The notes under the pieces: model-generated
What the model saw: the letters and a program-made list of their open reading frames with translations, nothing else
The model's database searches: none
Told to the model about the DNA's origin: nothing
Part shown: piece by piece, positions 5,744-10,999 of the stretch
Layout: each line of letters starts with the position of its first letter
Position numbering within the stretch: position 1 is the stretch's first letter
DNA from: an uncultured Treponema sp.
GTDB taxonomy: Bacteria > Spirochaetota > Spirochaetia > Treponematales > Treponemataceae
Direction of reading: 5' to 3'
DNA: 12,454 nt
Assembly: GCA_946403565.1 (NCBI GenBank)
Contig: CAMJAJ010000009.1
Span: 1 to 12,454 of the forward strand
Made by a program: the position numbers and the translations under genes

Positions 5744-6865
5744 TTACTTCCCTATCGCCTCGCAGAGCTTTCTGGCTGCCCGCAGGTGGGTGACGGGGCC
5801 GGGGTGCTGGCGGGAGCCGTGCTCGTCCTCGGACTCCAGCGACTGGGGGTCCAGCCGGATGAATGTGGCCGCCTTGTCGCCGCTTTCCCTGAGATAATCG
5901 TCGAAGCCCGCCTGGATGACGTCGCCCTGGTCAAAGGAGCACATGCCATACACCCAGATGATACGGGCGGAGGGATTATGCCGCCGGAGCTTTTTCATAA
6001 AGCCGGATACCCCCTCCCTGAGCAGGTCCAGGTCGGTCAGCTTCCACATCGTGCCGTCCGCCTGCTGCTTGGGCGGGTTGGTCCGGTAGGCCCCGCTGTC
6101 GTTGGTCCCCAGGTTCACGACGACGACATCCGCCTTCCACGAGGAGAAGTCCCAGGGCTTCTGCGCCCCAAGCGCCTCGTTCTTGCTACCCTTGGCAAGG
6201 CCGCAGACGGCCTCGTAGTAGCTTGGCATGGCGCAGTCCCTGTCGTTGTCCCAGGAGCAGACCACGCCCCAGCCGCTCTGCGAGAGGAAGTGGAAGTCCG
6301 CCCCCAGCATGTCTGCCGTCGTGAGCGCGTAGCCTGAGCGGACGGACATCCACGCGGGGATCCAGTCCATCTCGCCCGGCGCACCGGCAAGACCTTCCCC
6401 GGTCGTCAGGCTGTCGCCGACGAACTCGATGTTCAGCTTCTTCTTTTCGACAGGGAGGAAGACATCGTCTTTCCCCAGTGCGGATTTCGCCGTAGCCGTA
6501 ATGGAGCGCAGTATGAGGGAATGGTCCTCGTCCCCGCTCATCGCCTGAGACTCTTTGAGCAGGCGGATCGTGTAAGGGGCCGCCGTCTCCAGCGTGCGGA
6601 AGAGGCAGTAGCTATGCCTCCCCTTCTCCACCATGAAGCGGGAGATGAAGGCCCCGTTGACCCAGACGGAGACCCAGGGCTCCAACGTGGAGAAGTCCGC
6701 CTCCAGTTCCGCCCGGATCTCGCAGGCAGCCGTCCTCGCCTCAATGCCGCTCGCCGTCCAGAACATGACGAGCGAGCCGTCAAGCAGGGGGCTGCGCCCC
6801 AGGATATGGAGGTTCTTCAGCTCGCCCGGCTTGTATGTGTATGTCGATAAAGATTCGTTACTCAT
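5744..6865 (-). CDS. CE2-like SGNH/GDSL esterase (carbohydrate deacetylase)
   Basis: A 373-residue esterase with the two-domain plan of carbohydrate esterase family 2. An N-terminal beta-sandwich (about 15-130; LHILGRS, EPWVSVWVNGAFISRF) leads to a C-terminal SGNH hydrolase. The nucleophile is S152 in GDSLTTGEG (150-158). SQSGWG (195-200) supplies the block II glycine, NLGTND (251-256) the block III asparagine, and SRQHPGPVTH (351-360) contains the probable catalytic H354. The family removes acetyl groups from plant or cell-wall polysaccharides and their oligosaccharides. No signal peptide is visible, so the enzyme should act in the cytoplasm, perhaps on imported acetylated oligosaccharides. 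The ATG at 6865 has only a weak ribosome site (GGGG, rather far upstream), and no better start is in frame. Its stop lies 12 bases before the GTG frame tied to the downstream remnant. The exact substrate cannot be read from sequence. Confidence 0.88.
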   Translation of the reverse strand: MSNESLSTYTYKPGELKNLHILGRSPLLDGSLVMFWTASGIEARTAACEIRAELEADFSTLEPWVSVWVNGAFISRFMVEKGRHSYCLFRTLETAAPYTIRLLKESQAMSGDEDHSLILRSITATAKSALGKDDVFLPVEKKKLNIEFVGDSLTTGEGLAGAPGEMDWIPAWMSVRSGYALTTADMLGADFHFLSQSGWGVVCSWDNDRDCAMPSYYEAVCGLAKGSKNEALGAQKPWDFSSWKADVVVVNLGTNDSGAYRTNPPKQQADGTMWKLTDLDLLREGVSGFMKKLRRHNPSARIIWVYGMCSFDQGDVIQAGFDDYLRESGDKAATFIRLDPQSLESEDEHGSRQHPGPVTHLRAARKLCEAIGK

Positions 6866-7042
6866 AGGGAAATACTAACCCCGCCATGGGAAAAAATCAA
6901 CCGGGCGGAGGCCGTCCGGGGGCAGCTGGACGAGACGGCGGGAGTGGAGGGACTCCGGACGGGGCCCCCCATAGGCAGCCGGGCGTCCTGGCAGGACCCA
7001 GAGGCCCCGCGCGTCGTCCGCCCAAAAGTTCGCCCGTCCGTC
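6866..7042. other. GC-rich divergent intergenic region with inverted repeat
   Basis: This gap separates the leftward SGNH gene from the rightward rsmE operon. It is strongly G-rich on the plus strand and contains CCGTCCGG (6912-6919) and its exact complement CCGGACGG (6955-6962), 35 bases apart. An open frame of 55 codons (6886-7053) is Gly/Pro/Arg-rich, lacks a ribosome site and overlaps the rsmE promoter, so I do not call it a gene. No clear promoter for the SGNH gene is visible. Confidence 0.4.
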
Positions 7043-7071
7043 TGGACTTTTGAAACCGCCTCTGCTACAAT
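7043..7071 (+). promoter_or_regulatory. Promoter of the rsmE operon
   Basis: TGGACT (7043-7048) and TACAAT (7066-7071) are 17 bases apart. The start site would be near 7078, leaving only about 12 bases before the ATG at 7090, with GGGGG as a weak ribosome site. The -35 lies inside an imperfect inverted repeat, CAAAAGTTC (7023-7031) with GGACTTTTG (7044-7052). The same 14-base block TCTGGACTTTTGAA recurs at the SDR promoter. Confidence 0.55.
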
Positions 7072-7089
7072 GGCCGAACGGGGGTAAGC

Positions 7090-8028
7090 ATGAGGCAGTT
7101 CGTTTCAGACAGCGGCCTAGACGGCGACGGCTGCATCAGGGTGGGCGGTGAAAAGTTCCACTACCTAAGCTCCGTCCTCCGGCTCGTGCCGGGCGACATG
7201 CTCTACGTCCGCCTCCCCTCAGGCCAGCTGCAGCAGATGACCGTGGCCCGCGTTGACGGCACGGCACGGCAGATCCTCCTCTCGCAGGCGGGACAGGCCC
7301 CGGAAGACGGTTCCGTACGGGCAGCCCCGCTGGAAGAAGCCGGCAGCCTGAGGTTCCACCTGTTCCAGCTGGTCCCCAAGCCCCCCAAGATGGACCTCAT
7401 CATACGGCAGGCCGCCGAATGTGGGGTGTCCCGCATCATCCCCGTCGCAGGGGAATTCTGCCAGAAGGGGAACGTCGAAAGCGCGGTGAAGAAATCCGCC
7501 CCCGGCGACGGACGCTGGCAGAAGGTCATCACGGAGGCCCTGGAACAGAGCGGCAGTCCCGTGCAGACGGAGGTGCTCCCCTGTACCGCGTTCGCCCAGG
7601 CGCTTGCCCTCTGGCAATCGGGGGAACTGGGGGGCGGGCCTTCCGCCCCGGACGGACAGGGTTCCGGAAGGATGGCCTTCGTCCTCTACGAGCGCTCGGT
7701 CAAGGACGGGGGGACGCTCCCGGTGCACAGGGCCGTCGCCCAGGCCGCGGCCCAGCTTGCCCGGACAGGCCAGCCCGGCACAGGCACCGGGGATACCGCC
7801 CAGGCAGCGGCCGCCCTTAAATCCACCGCCAAAAATGCCGATATAGCGGTTATGGTGGGGGCGGAAGGCGGAATTTCCCCGTCCGAGCTGGCACAGGCAA
7901 AGGAGGCCGGCTTCATCCCCGTGCACCTGGAAACAAACATACTGCGCTGCGAAACGGCGGCCCTGTACGGGCTGGCGGTCATTCAGGACGCAGTCGTGGA
8001 GTCGGATATATGGAAATTGAAAGAATAG
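7090..8028 (+). CDS. rsmE: 16S rRNA (uracil-1498-N3)-methyltransferase
   Basis: Methylates N3 of U1498 in 16S rRNA using S-adenosylmethionine; a SPOUT (trefoil-knot) enzyme acting on the 30S subunit. An N-terminal PUA-like domain (about 1-75; HYLSSVLRLVPGD) precedes the methyltransferase domain, which begins near LFQLVPKPPKMDLIIRQAAECG (91-112). RWQKVITEALEQSG (142-155), VGAEGGISPSE (256-266) and LETNILRCETAAL (280-292) are the family motifs that form the knot and the cofactor site. At 312 residues it is longer than the usual 240-250. The excess is a low-complexity insert at about 178-250, rich in Gly, Ala, Gln and Thr, with VLYERS (198-203) inside it, placed just before the cofactor-binding half. 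It heads an operon: the next ORF starts 19 bases before this stop. Confidence in identity is high. Confidence 0.95.
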   Translation: MRQFVSDSGLDGDGCIRVGGEKFHYLSSVLRLVPGDMLYVRLPSGQLQQMTVARVDGTARQILLSQAGQAPEDGSVRAAPLEEAGSLRFHLFQLVPKPPKMDLIIRQAAECGVSRIIPVAGEFCQKGNVESAVKKSAPGDGRWQKVITEALEQSGSPVQTEVLPCTAFAQALALWQSGELGGGPSAPDGQGSGRMAFVLYERSVKDGGTLPVHRAVAQAAAQLARTGQPGTGTGDTAQAAAALKSTAKNADIAVMVGAEGGISPSELAQAKEAGFIPVHLETNILRCETAALYGLAVIQDAVVESDIWKLKE

Positions 8029-8744
8029 ACCTGCTGGGAGTGCCCGTGGACGTCTGCCGCCCGTCGGATTTCGAGGATGCCATCGTCTCCATCATGGAGC
8101 GGGAGGGGCCCAAGCAGATTGTATTCCTGTCCATCTGGGACCTGCTCTGGGCAAGGGGCAAGAGCGGCTTCGCAAAGGCCGTCAAGCAGGCCGACCTCAT
8201 TCTGCCGACATCCAAAAGCATACTCAGCGGCGCCAAGTTCCTGGGCCTGACGGTGCCCACGCGCTGGAACCCCTTTGAAACCCTCGTGAACATAATGACC
8301 ATGCTGGAGAACCGCTACAAGTCGGTCTACCTGCTGGGCGGCCACAAGAAGACCCTGCTCGCCGCGGAGCGGAACGTCCGCATGACATTCAAGAGCCTGC
8401 AGGTCGTGGGCCGCTACGTCGGCTACTACCCCAAGGCCGAGGACGCTGCCGTCACCGAGGCGGTGCGGAAGGCCTCCCCATCCCTCGTGATAATGAGCGA
8501 CGGACTCAAGGACAAGTTCTGCTGGTTCCACAACAGGCGGGACATCTTCAGCACGAGCATGTTCCTCTACTACCCCGACGCAATCTCCATCTTCAGCGAG
8601 CGAAAGGCCCACGTAAAGAAGGAGACGTTCGACAGGGGGCTGGAATTCTTCCCGGAGGCGCTGCGGTCACCCCTCAAGTTCTTCCTGGTCATCCCCTTCA
8701 TCCACTACAAGCTGCTGCTCCTCTGGCACCGCATTTTCGACTAG
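8010..8744 (+). CDS. WecG/TagA/CpsF-family (GT26-like) protein, catalytic motif degenerate
   Basis: A 244-residue protein with the fold signature of WecG/TagA/CpsF glycosyltransferases, which transfer N-acetylmannosamine-type sugars to lipid-linked acceptors at the membrane. Family-like elements are IDLLGVPVDV (6-15), VYLLGGHKKTLLAAERN (106-122), GYYPKAED (138-145) and ERKAHVKKETFDRGLEFFPEALRSP (197-221). The last resembles the C-terminal membrane-targeting appendage, and a hydrophobic basic tail (FFLVIPFIHYKLLLLW) follows. Two usual signatures are changed. The ADG segment carrying the catalytic aspartate reads LPTSKS (65-70), and the GLG.PKQE segment reads SDGLKDKF (163-170). Activity on the normal substrate is therefore doubtful. 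The ATG at 8010 overlaps rsmE by 19 bases, with GTGGAG about 8 bases upstream, so the two are translationally coupled. It could be a structural paralogue, an enzyme with different chemistry or a regulator. Confidence 0.75.
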   Translation: MEIERIDLLGVPVDVCRPSDFEDAIVSIMEREGPKQIVFLSIWDLLWARGKSGFAKAVKQADLILPTSKSILSGAKFLGLTVPTRWNPFETLVNIMTMLENRYKSVYLLGGHKKTLLAAERNVRMTFKSLQVVGRYVGYYPKAEDAAVTEAVRKASPSLVIMSDGLKDKFCWFHNRRDIFSTSMFLYYPDAISIFSERKAHVKKETFDRGLEFFPEALRSPLKFFLVIPFIHYKLLLLWHRIFD

Positions 8745-8779
8745 CCCCCATGCACGGCAGGCAGTTCGGCAGGTAAATC

Positions 8780-10177
8780 ATGGACGTGTATCTTTTCAGC
8801 TCATCGGCATTCGTCATCCGCCGCTGCCAGATTGCACTGGCGGGCGGCAGCATTTCGGCAAGCAGTACGGCACCGAACGCCGCCATTTCAGCAGGCGGCA
8901 TTGCACGACGCGGGGGCCAGGACCGCTGCCAGATCGCACTGGCAGGAAGCATCACACTGCGGGTGCAGAAGGACAAGACCATTGCGTCCGCAATCGCCGC
9001 CGCCGCACACGCAGCATGTATCATCGTGGACTATGAGGAGTTCAGTGACGAGGACCTGGAGCTGCTGCTCCGTTCCAACGGACGGTGCAGGGTCATCCTC
9101 CTGATGGATGTGGATGAAATGGAAAGCCGCGCAAGGGACTACCGGGGCAGGGCACAATGCCTGAACATCTTTTTCCTGGAAGGACTTGCGGAAAGCATCC
9201 TGCCGGAGCAGGGGCCTTCCAGCCACGAAGCGGCAGAGCACGCCCGTCCGCAGTACGCAGGTCAGGCATATCACCCGGAAGGGCTGGAACGGATGCACCC
9301 GGACCAGCCGTACCAGTCAGACAGGACGGACGACCTGGCGTGCTGCGCCGGATTCCCCGCCGATTCCGGCATCCCCGACACTACCACTGAATCCAGCACG
9401 CTCGAAACCCCAGGACAACTCGCCACCCCCGGCGTGCTTTTCGTCGGAGGAGCGAGCGACCCCCTGTCCAGTTACAAGCGCAGGACCTTCCTGGACCGGA
9501 TAGCGGCCATAGCGCAGACGAAGGCGGACATCCTGCTCATCGGCGAAAGCGGGGCAGGCAAGTCGTGGCTTGCGGAAAAGATATACCGGGAATCCGGCCG
9601 CCAGGGAAACTTCCTGAGCGAGAGCCTTGCGAACATTTCCCCGTCGCTGTTCGAAAGCGAGCTGTTTGGAACCGTGGCAGGCGCCTACACCGACGCGGTG
9701 ACCAAGATGGGGCTTCTGGAGGCGGTGGGCAACGGAACCCTGTTCCTGGACGAGATAGCGGAACTGCCGCTGCAGCTCCAGCCCAAGCTTTTTTCCGCGC
9801 TGGACAGGCGGACCTTCCGGAAAGTGGGCAGCCTCAAGGAGCAGCCCTTCCAAGGCCGGCTCATCTTCGCCACCAACAGGGACCTGGACGAGGCAGTGCG
9901 GGAAGGAAGTTTCCGGGAGGAGCTGTACAACCGGATCAGCATGGTGACCATCCGCGTTCCTCCGCTGCGGGAGCACCCCCACGACATACCGGCCCTTGCC
10001 GCGCGGTTCGCGGCGGACGAAGGGAAGTCGCTGTCCAAGGGCGCGCTGGAAAAGCTGGAGCACTACCGCTACCCCGGCAACATCAGGGAACTCAAGCACA
10101 TCGTCTACCGGTCCTGCCTCCTGAGCAGGAGGGGCACCCTAGAAGCCGACGACATAAGCTTTGCCCGCGCCCTGTAG
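8780..10177 (+). CDS. Sigma54-type AAA+ ATPase without HTH, altered GAFTGA loop
   Basis: A 465-residue protein whose residues about 220-455 form the AAA+ domain of bacterial enhancer-binding proteins. Walker A is GESGAGKS (255-262), the ESELFG segment is at 292-297, Walker B is LFLDEIAELP (321-330), the arginine-finger region is FREELYNRISMV (378-389), and the sensor II region is YPGNIREL (431-438). The loop that normally contacts sigma54, GAFTGA, reads GAYTDA (301-306). The protein ends a few residues after the AAA+ lid, so the usual Fis-type helix-turn-helix is missing. The N-terminus resembles a worn receiver-like domain (IIVDYEE 81-87, CRVILLMD 103-110, LNIFFLEG 128-135) broken by an insert, followed by a disordered linker at 140-215. 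The start is supported by AGG seven bases upstream, 35 bases after the previous gene, probably the same operon. Without HTH it would act from solution or through a partner. Confidence 0.88.
   Translation: MDVYLFSSSAFVIRRCQIALAGGSISASSTAPNAAISAGGIARRGGQDRCQIALAGSITLRVQKDKTIASAIAAAAHAACIIVDYEEFSDEDLELLLRSNGRCRVILLMDVDEMESRARDYRGRAQCLNIFFLEGLAESILPEQGPSSHEAAEHARPQYAGQAYHPEGLERMHPDQPYQSDRTDDLACCAGFPADSGIPDTTTESSTLETPGQLATPGVLFVGGASDPLSSYKRRTFLDRIAAIAQTKADILLIGESGAGKSWLAEKIYRESGRQGNFLSESLANISPSLFESELFGTVAGAYTDAVTKMGLLEAVGNGTLFLDEIAELPLQLQPKLFSALDRRTFRKVGSLKEQPFQGRLIFATNRDLDEAVREGSFREELYNRISMVTIRVPPLREHPHDIPALAARFAADEGKSLSKGALEKLEHYRYPGNIRELKHIVYRSCLLSRRGTLEADDISFARAL
8821..8946. repeat. Duplicated 24-bp palindromic element inside the AAA+ gene
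   Basis: CCGCTGCCAGATTGCACTGG plus CGGG (8821-8844) recurs at 8923-8946 with 22 of 24 bases the same, exactly 102 bases (34 codons) apart. Each copy is itself palindromic; in copy two CTGCCAG (8926-8932) and CTGGCAG (8939-8945) pair perfectly. Between them lies a third hairpin, GCCGCC (8879-8884) with GGCGGC (8894-8899). Both copies encode RCQIALAG in the same frame, so the insertion or duplication preserved the reading frame. Confidence 0.75.
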
Positions 10178-10181
10178 TTCC

Positions 10182-10217
10182 ACTTCCAAAAGTCCTTCCA
10201 CCTTCAAAAGTCCTTCT
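10182..10217. repeat. Two direct 18-base repeats between the AAA+ gene and the SDR gene
   Basis: ACTTCCAAAAGTCCTTCC (10182-10199) and ACCTTCAAAAGTCCTTCT (10200-10217) are adjacent direct copies sharing the identical core AAAAGTCCTTC. The second copy contributes the left arm of the large hairpin at 10198-10233. Confidence 0.7.
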
Positions 10218-10233
10218 GGACTTTTGAAGGTGG
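10198..10233. repeat. Perfect hairpin, 16-bp arms, overlapping a promoter
   Basis: CCACCTTCAAAAGTCC (10198-10213) and GGACTTTTGAAGGTGG (10218-10233) are exact reverse complements around a TTCT loop. No T-run follows on the plus strand, so it is not a standard terminator for the AAA+ gene. The right arm contains the -35 box of the SDR promoter, which favours an operator, a regulatory hairpin or a dispersed repeat. Confidence 0.85.
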
Positions 10234-10245
10234 GTCTGTTAGACT
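10217..10245 (+). promoter_or_regulatory. Probable promoter of the SDR gene
   Basis: TGGACT (10217-10222), a 17-base spacer and TAGACT (10240-10245). The -35 and its flank are identical to the rsmE promoter over 14 bases. The predicted start site, about 10251-10253, coincides with the first codons of the SDR gene, which implies a leaderless message if this promoter is used. Confidence 0.45.
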
Positions 10246-10249
10246 GTCC

Positions 10250-10966
10250 ATGATGGAAAGCAGTTATTTTGAAGGAAAGAAGGCCCTCGTCATAGGCGGG
10301 ACAGGGGGGCTTGGAAAGGAGTGCGCCTCCCTCCTGCTCAAGTCCGGTGCCAGGATAATCATCACGGGGCGCAGCCTCCCGGGAAACGGAGAGGCCCAGA
10401 ATCAGCCGACCGAACAGCCCGGATTCATCCCATGCGACTTCGAGCGGGACGGCATTTCCGCCCTGGAGCAGGGCAGCCTGGGCAGGGCCATCCGGGATGC
10501 GGACATACTGGTCGTGGCATACGGCCCCTTCGTACGCAAGAAACTCCAGGACACCACGTCGCAAGACTGGGCCAGGCTGGCCCTCTTTGACTATGCGCTA
10601 CCCGGCCTTGCGGTGAGCCTGTCCCTGCCGGGCATGATGCAGCGGGGCGGCGGGTCCATCCTGCTCTTCGGCGGAACGCGGAGCGAAAGCATCCTGCCCC
10701 GCTCGCTGACCGCAGCCTACCACGGGGCCAAGACCGGCCTCTCCGTCATCGTCCGCTCCGTCGCCAAGAACTACGCCGCCAAGGGAATCAGGTGCAACGC
10801 AATCCTGCCCGGCTCCGTCTCCAGCTCGTCCCCGCAGAACGCGCCGACAGGTTCGGAAGGCTTCGTGGTCAGCCCGTACGACGTGGCCCAGGCAGCCCTC
10901 TCGCTGCTCGCCAACCCCGCGATGAACGGCGTCCTGCTCAACGTGGACAAGGGCTGGCAGCCGTAG
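10250..10966 (+). CDS. Short-chain dehydrogenase/reductase
   Basis: A 238-residue SDR-family oxidoreductase, cytoplasmic, using NAD(P)H; the substrate is unknown. The cofactor motif is GGTGGLG (16-22), a variant of TGxxxGxG. The catalytic pair is Y157 and K161 in AAYHGAK, with the upstream serine probably in LLFGGTRSES (138-147). CNAILPGSV (182-190) is the usual post-catalytic strand. The expected NNAG motif is replaced by VVAYGP (88-93), and the acidic D63 in PCDFER fits the usual strand-4 aspartate. A short polar insert (GNGEAQNQPTEQPG, about 45-58) follows the second strand. The arginine after TG (R41 in TGRS) hints at NADPH preference. Two ATG codons are adjacent at 10250 and 10253, and no Shine-Dalgarno sequence precedes either. 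The gene has its own promoter, so it may be expressed apart from the rsmE operon, and it converges with the cyclase gene. Confidence 0.9.
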   Translation: MMESSYFEGKKALVIGGTGGLGKECASLLLKSGARIIITGRSLPGNGEAQNQPTEQPGFIPCDFERDGISALEQGSLGRAIRDADILVVAYGPFVRKKLQDTTSQDWARLALFDYALPGLAVSLSLPGMMQRGGGSILLFGGTRSESILPRSLTAAYHGAKTGLSVIVRSVAKNYAAKGIRCNAILPGSVSSSSPQNAPTGSEGFVVSPYDVAQAALSLLANPAMNGVLLNVDKGWQP

Positions 10967-10999
10967 GGGGCTCATCCAAGCAGATCGCCGAGCGTGACC

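Noticed and set aside
5690..6337. 215-codon plus-strand frame opposite the SGNH esterase
   Set aside because: Lies antisense to the catalytic SGNH blocks; composition is typical of a shadow frame.
6886..7053. 55-codon Gly/Pro/Arg-rich frame upstream of rsmE
   Set aside because: No ribosome site, collagen-like composition of GC-rich DNA, and it overlaps the rsmE promoter.
7219..7926. 235-codon minus-strand frame opposite rsmE
   Set aside because: Antisense shadow of a clear RsmE; Gly/Arg-rich, with no recognisable domain.
9317..10099. 260-codon minus-strand frame opposite the AAA+ gene
   Set aside because: Antisense of conserved Walker A and B motifs; low-complexity product without a known fold.
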